Shown piece by piece: positions 26,925 to 35,497 of a stretch of DNA of 64,000 nt (positions are counted from its first letter, which is position 1; every line of letters starts with the position of its first letter). The stretch is taken from contig NZ_LRBG01000012.1 in NCBI RefSeq assembly GCF_001580545.1, positions 248,001 through 312,000 on the forward strand, given 5' to 3'. The stretch comes from Paraburkholderia monticola. Its GTDB lineage: Bacteria; Pseudomonadota; Gammaproteobacteria; Burkholderiales; Burkholderiaceae. The notes under the pieces are model-generated. The model searched no databases and had not been told where the DNA came from. It was given only the letters and a program-made list of their open reading frames with translations. Both the position numbers and the translations under genes were made by a program.

Positions 26925-27101
26925 CGGTTCGCGCTCCTTCTGGGGGTGTGGCGGCTGACCGCCCGCTCCCGACACCTCCGCGCTCATCGCGCCATTGCGC
27001 CGGCACACACCGAAACAGCCGCACGTCGCGTGCCTATCGGCACTACCATAGCGATTCCAAAGTCTGCCCGCCGCGCCGCGGGCGCACCGCCCGGTTTCGC
27101 C

Positions 27102-28763
27102 ATGACAGACGCAAACAATTCGCTGCCCACCCTGTTCGACCCGCTGACCGATCCGCGAATCGACTCGCTGACCGACTCGCCGCCGCGCGCGTGGTCGCTG
27201 CTCACGCTGACCGACTTGCGAATCGCCGAATCCCAGGCCGCCGCTGCGTTGCCCGAGCACACGCTGATGGCGCGCGCCGGCCATGCGGCTGCCCGCTGGC
27301 TGCTCGAACGCATCGCCGCGGATTCGTCGATGACGAAATCGCAGCAGCGCGCGTGGCTGGTCGCGGGTCCTGGCAACAACGGCGGCGACGCGCTGGTCGT
27401 CGCAACGGAGCTGCACAAGGCCGGCATCGCCGTCGAGGTCTGCATGCCGGTTGAAGTGAAGCCCGCCGATGCGCGCTGGGCGCTCGACGCCGCGCGCGCC
27501 GCGGGCGTGCCGATCGATACCGCGCCGCCCGCCTCGCTCGATGGCTACGGCTGGCTCGTCGACGGCATGTTCGGCATCGGCCTCGCGCGGCCGCTCGACG
27601 GCGTGTTTGCGGCGGTGGCGCGATTGCTGTCGCAGCGCACGAAGACGCGTGCGACACAAGGCGCCGTGCTCGCGCTCGACGTGCCGAGCGGGCTCGACAG
27701 CGACACCGGCGCGGTGATCGGCGGCAACGGCGCGGCGGCGGTCCACGCGACCCACACCATCACGTTCATCGGCGCGAAGCCGGGGCTTTTCACCGCGCAG
27801 GGCCGCGACCTTGCCGGCCGGGTGACGGTCGCACCGATCGGGCTCGCAGCGGGAATCAACGGCGACGCCGACGCAGGCGTCGCGAGCGTCCCGCGTGCCG
27901 CGATCCAGCTCAGTGCCCCCGAGCTCTTCGGCCCCTTCATGCCCGCGCGCGACTTCGCGACCAACAAGGGCACCTTCGGCAGTCTCGCGGTGGTCGGCGG
28001 CGACACCGGCATGTGCGGCGCGCCGATCCTCGCGGCGCGCGCGGCGCTCTACACCGGCGCGGGCAAGGTCCACGTCGCGCTGCTCGGCGAAGGCGCCCCG
28101 CCCTACGATCCGCCGCACCCGGAACTGATGCTGCATCCGATCGACACGCTGCCGCTCGACGCGATGGACGCACTGGCGATCGGCTGCGGTATGGGCCACG
28201 GCGAACGCGCGACGCGGGTCCTGCACGACGTGTTGCAACTCGACGTGCCGAAGCTGTTCGATGCCGACGCGCTGAACCTGATCGCGCAAGACACCGCGCT
28301 CGCCGCGAACGTCACCGCGCGCGGCGTGCAAGGCGATCCGTGCATCCTGACGCCGCATCCGCTCGAAGCGGCGCGTCTCCTCGGCAGCGATGCGGCGAGC
28401 GTGCAGCGCGACCGGCTCGCGGCCGCGCGCGCGCTCGCGGCGCGCTTTGCGAGCGTCGTCGTGCTGAAGGGCGTCGGCACGATCATCGCGGCGCCCGACG
28501 GCCGCCTCGCACTGAACCCGACCGGCAACGCCGCGCTCGCGACGGGCGGCACCGGCGACGTGCTCGGCGGCATCATCGGTGCGCTGCTCGCGCAGCATCT
28601 GCCGCGCTTCGAGGCAGCGCTCGCGGGCGTTTATCTGCACGGCCTCGCCGCCGATACGTTGAGCGCGCAAGGCCACGGCCCCGCGGGTCTGACAGCCGGC
28701 GAACTGGCGCCGATGGTGCGCACCTTGTTGAACCGGCTGTTCTATCCAACGACCGTTGCCTGA
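27102..28763 (+). CDS. nnrD: bifunctional NAD(P)H-hydrate epimerase / ADP-dependent dehydratase
   Basis: A 553-residue fusion that repairs hydrated NAD(P)H. The N-terminal YjeF epimerase domain (about 40-260) has GPGNNGGDALVVA and DGMFGIGL. The C-terminal ribokinase-like dehydratase (about 280-545) has KGTFGSLAVVGGDTGMCGA, VLKGVGTII and the ATP/ADP-binding NATGGTGD-like segment ALATGGTGDVLGG. Domain order matches E. coli NnrD. The start at 27102 gives an N-terminal region of about 35 weakly conserved residues. The fusion itself is usual for the family. Confidence 0.95.
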   Translation: MTDANNSLPTLFDPLTDPRIDSLTDSPPRAWSLLTLTDLRIAESQAAAALPEHTLMARAGHAAARWLLERIAADSSMTKSQQRAWLVAGPGNNGGDALVVATELHKAGIAVEVCMPVEVKPADARWALDAARAAGVPIDTAPPASLDGYGWLVDGMFGIGLARPLDGVFAAVARLLSQRTKTRATQGAVLALDVPSGLDSDTGAVIGGNGAAAVHATHTITFIGAKPGLFTAQGRDLAGRVTVAPIGLAAGINGDADAGVASVPRAAIQLSAPELFGPFMPARDFATNKGTFGSLAVVGGDTGMCGAPILAARAALYTGAGKVHVALLGEGAPPYDPPHPELMLHPIDTLPLDAMDALAIGCGMGHGERATRVLHDVLQLDVPKLFDADALNLIAQDTALAANVTARGVQGDPCILTPHPLEAARLLGSDAASVQRDRLAAARALAARFASVVVLKGVGTIIAAPDGRLALNPTGNAALATGGTGDVLGGIIGALLAQHLPRFEAALAGVYLHGLAADTLSAQGHGPAGLTAGELAPMVRTLLNRLFYPTTVA

Positions 28764-28809
28764 CGCGCGCGTCGCGCGCAACGCCCTGCTCCCCGTCACG
28801 CATCCCCGC

Positions 28810-28815
28810 TATACT
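28810..28815 (+). promoter_or_regulatory. candidate -10 element of pgi
   Basis: TATACT lies 80 bases before the pgi start codon, after the nnrD stop. There is no good -35 at 17 bases. Low-confidence call. Confidence 0.3.
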
Positions 28816-28894
28816 GGTTGTCTGCGCCGCATCATTTCTCGGCCGCGCTTCATGCGCGCGCCTTCCTTCGTGCCCCCTTGGTTAGACGGACGCT

Positions 28895-30517
<1,623 letters not shown>

Positions 30518-30570
30518 GTTGGATGTTTGAAGTGCGGATCGGCGTGCAATGACACGCTCTAACGCGCAAT

Positions 30571-30600
30571 AAACAAAGCGGGCTACGGCCCGCTTTGTTT
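30571..30600. terminator. bidirectional terminator after pgi
   Basis: A 13-bp perfect stem, AAACAAAGCGGGC (30571-30583) with GCCCGCTTTGTTT (30588-30600), encloses a TACG loop. T-rich ends on both strands suit both pgi and the convergent ABC ATPase gene. Confidence 0.88.
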
Positions 30601-30659
30601 TTGCTTTGACGACGACTCGCCTGCAATGCGCGAGCGCAAGTCCGCGATCCGTCAGCGCA

Positions 30660-31346
30660 TCACGCGAGGCGCCCCGCGTCGATCGTCACCGTCGTATCGC
30701 ACCGGCGCGCGAGTTCGATGTCGTGTGTGACGAGCACGAGCGTCGCGCCATGCGCACGATTCATCTCGAACATCAGATCGATGACCGCGTGACCGGTGGC
30801 CGCGTCGAGACTGCCCGTCGGTTCGTCGGCGAACAGGATCGCCGGGCGCGTGACGAACGCACGCGCGAGCGCAACGCGCTGTTGCTCACCGCCTGACAGC
30901 AGCTTCGGATAGTGACCGGTACGCTGCCCGAGCCCGACCTGTTCGAGCAGCTCGCGTGCACGCGCGGCGGCCTCGCGGGTGCTGATGCCGCCTTGCAGTT
31001 CGAGCGGCAACGTGACGTTTTCGAGCGCGGTCAGATGCGGCATCAATTGAAACGACTGGAACACGAAGCCCACCGCGCCGCTGCGCAGCGCGGCGCGCCC
31101 GTCTTCGTCGAGCTCGCCGAGTTCGCGGCCAAGCAGCCGAACCGAGCCCGCGCTCGCGCTGTCCAATCCGGCGAGCAAGCCGAGCAGCGTAGACTTGCCC
31201 GACCCGGATGCACCGACGATCGCCACGCTACTGCCGGCATCGATGGCAAGATCGATGTCGTCGAGAATCGTCAGTTCGCCCGTTGCATCCTTAACCCTCT
31301 TGCACAAACCCCGCACTGCAATGACTGGATCAGTTCTGTTTGGCAT
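30660..31346 (-). CDS. ABC transporter ATP-binding protein, YbbA/LolD type
   Basis: A 228-residue ABC ATPase of the MacB/LolD/YbbA group. Walker A GASGSGKST is at residues 45-53, the signature LSGGEQQRVALARAF and Walker B ILFADEPTGSLD follow, and LVTHD is the switch histidine. In E. coli, YbbA pairs with the permease YbbP and is divergent from tesA; the divergent tesA-like gene is conserved here. No permease follows: downstream is a terminator and the convergent pgi. The chosen start shares the bases CATG with the start of the esterase gene, so one of the two starts may really lie further in. Confidence 0.9.
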   Translation of the reverse strand: MPNRTDPVIAVRGLCKRVKDATGELTILDDIDLAIDAGSSVAIVGASGSGKSTLLGLLAGLDSASAGSVRLLGRELGELDEDGRAALRSGAVGFVFQSFQLMPHLTALENVTLPLELQGGISTREAAARARELLEQVGLGQRTGHYPKLLSGGEQQRVALARAFVTRPAILFADEPTGSLDAATGHAVIDLMFEMNRAHGATLVLVTHDIELARRCDTTVTIDAGRLA

Positions 31347-32049
31347 GGTGAAGCGTAGGTTGAAAGTGGGCGCCATCGCCCCTCGCGCCGCGGCGCTGAC
31401 CGCGGCATTCGGCGCCACGATGATGGCCGCCGCGCTGGTTTCGTTACCGTTGCGGGCTCATGCGGCGAATGCGCCAGAACCCGCGAAGCCGGTGATCGTC
31501 GTGCTCGGCGACAGCATCTCCGCCGAGTATGGCCTGCCCCGCGATACGGGCTGGGTCGCCTTGATGCGTCAGCGTCTCGCCGAGGAGCGCATCGATTATA
31601 GCGTCGCCAATGCGAGCATTAGCGGCGACACGACGAGCGGCGGACGCGCGCGCCTGCCCGCACTGATGGAACGGCTCAAGCCGAGCATCGTGATCGTCGA
31701 GCTCGGCGCGAACGACGCCTTGCGCGGCGTGCCGCTCTCCACGACCGAGGACAATCTGCGCACGATCATCGAACAGGCACAGCAAGGTCACGCGAAAGTC
31801 GTGCTCGTCGGCATGTACGTGCCGCCCAATTACGGCCCCGACTATACGCAAAAGTTCCACGGCCTCTATGGGCAGCTGTCGAAAGAATTCCATCTGCCGC
31901 TCGTGCCGTTTTTGCTCGCCGGCATCGCCGACAAACCCGACATGTTCCAGGCCGACCAGATCCACCCGACGCAGCAGGCACAGCCCGTGCTGCTCAACAA
32001 CGTGTGGCCCGCTGTGAAGCCACTCCTTCGCACAAGTTCGCCGCACTGA
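31345..32049 (+). CDS. tesA: periplasmic SGNH-hydrolase (TesA/arylesterase family)
   Basis: A 234-residue exported esterase or thioesterase I homologue. A basic N-terminus and a hydrophobic stretch end at RAHA, giving probable cleavage near residue 40. The SGNH blocks are present: GDSIS (residues 55-59, nucleophile Ser57), ISGDTTSGG, GANDALRG, and the D204-x-x-H207 pair in DQIHP. TesA acts on acyl-thioesters and esters in the periplasm. The ATG at 31345 overlaps the divergent ATP-binding protein start by two bases; a GTG at 31348 is an alternative. Confidence 0.92.
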   Translation: MVKRRLKVGAIAPRAAALTAAFGATMMAAALVSLPLRAHAANAPEPAKPVIVVLGDSISAEYGLPRDTGWVALMRQRLAEERIDYSVANASISGDTTSGGRARLPALMERLKPSIVIVELGANDALRGVPLSTTEDNLRTIIEQAQQGHAKVVLVGMYVPPNYGPDYTQKFHGLYGQLSKEFHLPLVPFLLAGIADKPDMFQADQIHPTQQAQPVLLNNVWPAVKPLLRTSSPH

Positions 32050-32164
32050 AAAGCCTGCCAACGACTTGTTTCCGGAACTTGGGGAGCACGGAACGCCAAG
32101 CCGTACGACACATGCGCGATCCCTGCCACCCGGCTCATTCTTGAGCGACTTCTGAGGAGATAAC

Positions 32165-32506
32165 GTGAAATATTTACCGTTAATCGCTTTGACTGTTGCT
32201 ATCTCGGCCTGCGCGGCTCAACCGCCGGCCGGCGTTCAATCGGTCGGTCAAAGCCAGCAGCCGCCTCCCGCCGTCGCCACCTGTATTGGGCAGAAATGGG
32301 CGGATAGCTCGCAACAACAGGTGGTCTCGCAAAATATCCTCGCCAACGGTCGGGCGATGGACGTCTACGTCCCGGGTCAGCAGCCGCCTAACGGCGCGGC
32401 CGCGGTGGTCCGCCCGTCGTATAGCGGCAATGGCTCGTGGGTCGGCTTCCGCGCTGGCGGCGCTGGTAGTAGTGACGCCACTAGTGCGATCAGTGGCTGT
32501 CTGTAA
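32165..32506 (+). CDS. small lipoprotein of unknown function
   Basis: A 113-residue protein beginning with GTG after a clear GAGGAG ribosome-binding site. The signal sequence ends in the lipobox ISAC with Cys16, so it should be lipidated. The mature part is rich in Gln, Pro, Ser and Gly, with one extra cysteine in ATCIGQKWA and another near the C-terminus (SGCL), which could form a disulfide. I do not recognise a family. It is a single-gene unit, ending at a strong terminator. Confidence 0.75.
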   Translation: MKYLPLIALTVAISACAAQPPAGVQSVGQSQQPPPAVATCIGQKWADSSQQQVVSQNILANGRAMDVYVPGQQPPNGAAAVVRPSYSGNGSWVGFRAGGAGSSDATSAISGCL

Positions 32507-32527
32507 AGCCGTCGCGCATGTGACATG

Positions 32528-32558
32528 AAAAAAGCCCCGCATCTTGCGGGGCTTTTTT
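32528..32558. terminator. bidirectional terminator between the small lipoprotein and ppiD
   Basis: AAAAAAGCCCCGC (32528-32540) and GCGGGGCTTTTTT (32546-32558) form a 13-bp stem around a five-base loop, with T-runs on both strands. It lies between convergent genes. Confidence 0.92.
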
Positions 32559-32588
32559 TGTCGGCAGGCAGGTAATGCTTACAGCGGC

Positions 32589-34523
32589 TTACTGGTCGGC
32601 CGTTTGCGCGGCGTTATCGAGCGAGCCGTAGAACTTCACGGTCGAGCGCTCGCGCAGCGCCTTCAGATACGCTTCGGCCTGCGCCTGCGCATCCACCTGA
32701 GCAACCTGCTGCTGCGCGGCGGCGAGATGCTGCGCGTCGGTGGCCGCGGGCGGCACGATCTGGTTCACGCGATAAATCGCATAGCCGTCGTCGCCGAGAT
32801 CGACACCGACATAAGCCGGCAGCTTTTGCGCATCGACCTTGTAGATTGCACTCAGTGCGGCAGGCGGTACGCCTTGCGGGTCATTGCGCGACACCTTCAG
32901 CGGCGACGAGAATCCGGCAGTCGACTTCGACTTCTCGAACTCGGCCAGCTTCGCGGCTCCGTCCTTTTGCGCCGCTTCGTTCGACTGCTCGGCGATCACC
33001 TTCTGACGCACCGCGTCCTTCACCGCGTCGAATGCGGGGACGGCGGCGGGCTTGTAGTCGGCGACGCGCGCGGCGATCAGCGTGTTGTTGCCGACGTCGA
33101 TGGCCTGCGTATTGTTGTGCGCCGACACCGAGTCGTTCGCGAACACAGCCGCGAGCAACTTCGGGTTGTTCAGTGGGCTGTCGGGCGGCAGCTTCGGATC
33201 CGGCTGCGGCGTGACCGTCGCGGTCTGGATCTGCAGCTTGAACTTGTCCGCGGCCGGCTGCAGGGTCTTCGACTTTTCATAGACGAGCGACGTGAAACCT
33301 TCCGAGCTGTCGGTGAACGCCTTGGTCGCCAATTGCGTCTTCAGCTCCTTGGCAATCTGGTCCTTCACTTCGTCGAACGACTTCGTGACCGTCGGCTTCA
33401 CATCGGTGACCTTGATGATGTGGAAACCAAAGTCGGTCTGCACGATGCCGCTGATTTCGTCCTTCTTCAGCGCGAACACCGCGTCGTCGAACGTCTGGCC
33501 GCCCGCGATCATGCCGCGGCCGAAGTAACCGAGATCGCCTCCCTTCGCTGCCGAACCCGGGTCCTGCGAGTTCTGCTGCGCGATCTGGGCGAACTGGTCC
33601 GGATGCGCCTTGATCTGTGCGAGCAACTCCTCGGCCTTCTGCTTCGCCTTGGCCTTGTCGGCCGCGCTCGCGTCCTTCGGTGCCGCGATCAGGATGTGGC
33701 TCGCGCGCACTTCGCCTTCGGTGCGGAAGTGCGCGATGTTGTCGTCGTAGTACTTCTTCAGGTCCGCGTCGCTCGGCTGCACCGATGCGCTCAGCGTGGC
33801 CGGCGACATCACCAGATACTGGATCGTCGCGGTGGCGGGCGTCGCGAAGTCGTTGCGATGCGCGTCGTAATACGCTTGCAGTTGCGCATCGGTCGGCTGC
33901 ATCTTCGCCGCGTAGTCGTGCGGATGGAACGCAATGCCCTGCACTTCACGCTGCTGCTCGGCGAGCTCGGTCAGGTGCTGGGCAAGTGTCTTCGACGTGA
34001 ACGCGCTCGCCACGATGCTCGCGGGCAGCTGTTGCATCGCGAGGTTGTAGCGCACACGCTCGTCGTACTGATCGGGCGTCATGCCCTGCATCGCGAGCAA
34101 CTGCTTGTAGCGATCGAGGTCGATCGAACCGTCGGGATTCTTCAGCGACGAGATCACCGGATCGGACATCAGCGTGCGGCGCACCGCGTCGTCCGATGCG
34201 GTCAGATGCAGACGCTGCGTTTCGTCGGCGAGCACACGCTGCTCGATCATGCCGTCGAGCATCTGGCGACGGCGCTCCGGCGTGTCGAACGACTTCATGT
34301 CGAACTGCGCGCCGAGCATCTGACGGCCGCGATCGATCTGCTGGCGCATCGCGTCGTCGTACTCGACGCGGGTGATCTTGTGACCGTTGACACTCGCGAC
34401 GTTTGCACTTTCGTCAAAGAAGCCGCGGAAGCCCTGGATACCCACGAAACCCAACCCCGGCAAAATGACGAGGATGAGCATGAACATCATCAGGCGTTGG
34501 TGATTGCGGAAAAAATCGAGCAT
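32589..34523 (-). CDS. ppiD: PpiD-like periplasmic chaperone with parvulin domain
   Basis: A 644-residue membrane-anchored chaperone. Residues about 12-34 form one transmembrane segment after FFRNHQR, as in PpiD. A SurA-like N-terminal chaperone region follows, then the parvulin domain (about 255-370) with ASHILI, a charged linker, GGDLGYFGRG and FGFHIIKVTDV. PpiD helps newly secreted proteins leave the Sec translocon. The order lon-hupB-ppiD is conserved in many proteobacteria; here two tRNA genes lie between hupB and ppiD. Confidence 0.95.
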   Translation of the reverse strand: MLDFFRNHQRLMMFMLILVILPGLGFVGIQGFRGFFDESANVASVNGHKITRVEYDDAMRQQIDRGRQMLGAQFDMKSFDTPERRRQMLDGMIEQRVLADETQRLHLTASDDAVRRTLMSDPVISSLKNPDGSIDLDRYKQLLAMQGMTPDQYDERVRYNLAMQQLPASIVASAFTSKTLAQHLTELAEQQREVQGIAFHPHDYAAKMQPTDAQLQAYYDAHRNDFATPATATIQYLVMSPATLSASVQPSDADLKKYYDDNIAHFRTEGEVRASHILIAAPKDASAADKAKAKQKAEELLAQIKAHPDQFAQIAQQNSQDPGSAAKGGDLGYFGRGMIAGGQTFDDAVFALKKDEISGIVQTDFGFHIIKVTDVKPTVTKSFDEVKDQIAKELKTQLATKAFTDSSEGFTSLVYEKSKTLQPAADKFKLQIQTATVTPQPDPKLPPDSPLNNPKLLAAVFANDSVSAHNNTQAIDVGNNTLIAARVADYKPAAVPAFDAVKDAVRQKVIAEQSNEAAQKDGAAKLAEFEKSKSTAGFSSPLKVSRNDPQGVPPAALSAIYKVDAQKLPAYVGVDLGDDGYAIYRVNQIVPPAATDAQHLAAAQQQVAQVDAQAQAEAYLKALRERSTVKFYGSLDNAAQTADQ

Positions 34524-34576
34524 GCGTGAGGGGTGCCAAAAACAGAACGCCCGATCTTACAACAGCGGGCAACAAA

Positions 34577-34600
34577 AAAGGCGAACCGGAGTTCGCCTTT
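34577..34600 (-). terminator. terminator after the tRNA-Val/tRNA-Asp pair
   Basis: A 10-bp stem AAAGGCGAAC (34577-34586) and GTTCGCCTTT (34591-34600) with loop CGGA, followed on the minus strand by T residues. It lies just downstream of tRNA-Asp and upstream of ppiD. Confidence 0.85.
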
Positions 34601-34609
34601 CGTGGATAC

Positions 34610-34686
34610 TGGCGGAGTGGACGGGACTCGAACCCGCGACCCCCGGCGTGACAGGCCGGTATTCTAACCGACTGAACTACCACTCC
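34610..34686 (-). tRNA. tRNA-Asp (GUC)
   Basis: The minus strand folds as a 77-base tRNA with acceptor arms GGAGTGG and CCACTCC, a GTTCGAGTC T-arm and an encoded CCA end. The anticodon loop CCTGTCACG gives GUC, for aspartate. It is 45 bases downstream of tRNA-Val and probably processed from the same transcript. Confidence 0.97.
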
Positions 34687-34731
34687 TTATACTGCGCTTA
34701 CCGCTGAAAACACGGTGACCGAATCTGAAAC

Positions 34732-34807
34732 TGGTGGGTGCTGAGAGGCTCGAACTCCCGACCTACGCCTTGTAAGGGCGCCGCTCTACCAACTGAGCTA
34801 AGCACCC
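34732..34807 (-). tRNA. tRNA-Val (UAC)
   Basis: A 76-base tRNA on the minus strand with acceptor arms GGGTGCT and AGCACCC, T-arm GTTCGAGCC and encoded CCA. The anticodon loop CTTACAA gives UAC, for valine. It follows hupB by 98 bases. Confidence 0.97.
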
Positions 34808-34905
34808 GTTTCGTGATTCAGTGCTTGTGTGTTTCCTGCCTTGCTACCGCTTTCGCTGCGGATCGCGCAAACATCCGCGTCGCAACTCATCAAGCAGCAA
34901 GCCCA

Positions 34906-35178
34906 TTAGTTTAGCGCATCCTTCAGCGCTTTGCCAGGCCTAAATTTAGGGACTTTCGCCGCCTTGATTTTGATCGCGGCGCCCGTGCGCGGATTGCGTC
35001 CGGTACGCGCGGTGCGCTTGCCGACCGCGAACGTGCCGAAGCCAACCAACGTAACCGACCCGCCTTTCTTCAACGTGCTTTTGACACCGGCGATCACTGC
35101 GTCGAGTGCACGGCCGGCCGCAGCCTTCGAAATGTCGGCTTGCTCTGCGATGTGATCGATCAATTCCGTCTTATTCAT
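34906..35178 (-). CDS. hupB: DNA-binding protein HU
   Basis: A 90-residue HU/IHF-family nucleoid protein. It begins MNKTELIDHIAEQADISK, has the FGTFAVGKR turn, and contains the conserved arm GRNPRTGAAIKIKA with the intercalating proline. It binds and bends DNA without strict sequence preference as a dimer. Context (lon upstream, ppiD downstream) matches hupB of gamma- and beta-proteobacteria. A near-consensus promoter lies about 90 bases upstream. Confidence 0.97.
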   Translation of the reverse strand: MNKTELIDHIAEQADISKAAAGRALDAVIAGVKSTLKKGGSVTLVGFGTFAVGKRTARTGRNPRTGAAIKIKAAKVPKFRPGKALKDALN

Positions 35179-35266
35179 TCAAACCCCCGTGAATGTTTAT
35201 TGGCAATCGTGACAGTGCTTTCCAGCACCTCGTGCCACGCGACCGGCGGCTACGCCAGGCCGCCCC

Positions 35267-35295
35267 ATTAGAAGCGGTCGAAACCCTTGTGTCAA
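35267..35295 (-). promoter_or_regulatory. sigma-70 promoter of hupB
   Basis: On the minus strand a perfect TTGACA (35290-35295) is followed after 17 bases by TCTAAT (35267-35272), five of six matching TATAAT. Transcription would start near 35260, leaving a leader of about 80 bases before hupB and probably running on into the tRNA genes. Confidence 0.8.
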
Positions 35296-35404
35296 CCGGG
35301 GTTGAGCCTGATCGGGGCGGTTTTAGAGGAGTGCTTTCATCACCGCGTATTGCAGCGGAAAGACTGGCGATGCGCCCTTGCGGCGAGATCGTGCGGGCAA
35401 TAAA

Positions 35405-35430
35405 AAACCCGCGGCCTTGACCGCGGGTTT
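35405..35430 (-). terminator. terminator after lon
   Basis: AAACCCGCGG (35405-35414) pairs with CCGCGGGTTT (35421-35430) around a six-base loop; on the minus strand a run of six T residues follows. It lies about 70 bases downstream of the lon stop codon. Confidence 0.88.
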
Positions 35431-35497
35431 TCTGGTTCAGCGAGCAACTGCGCCGCTGGATGTTTTGGAGTCAGCGCATTCTCATGCGCTTCGGGCC

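Larger units (their letters stand above)
35179..35497 (-). other. 319-base hupB-lon intergenic region
   Basis: This spacer holds the lon terminator at its lon-proximal end and a strong hupB promoter in the middle, each listed separately. I see no additional gene or structured RNA in it. Confidence 0.6.

Noticed and set aside
25161..28799. Open frame of 1212 codons on the minus strand, opposite the DadA-like gene and nnrD
   Set aside because: Crosses two confidently identified plus-strand genes and their spacer; no family features.
34610..34807. tRNA-Val/tRNA-Asp as an integration site for a mobile element
   Set aside because: No integrase gene and no duplicated tRNA 3-prime end were seen nearby; flanking genes keep the conserved hupB-ppiD order.
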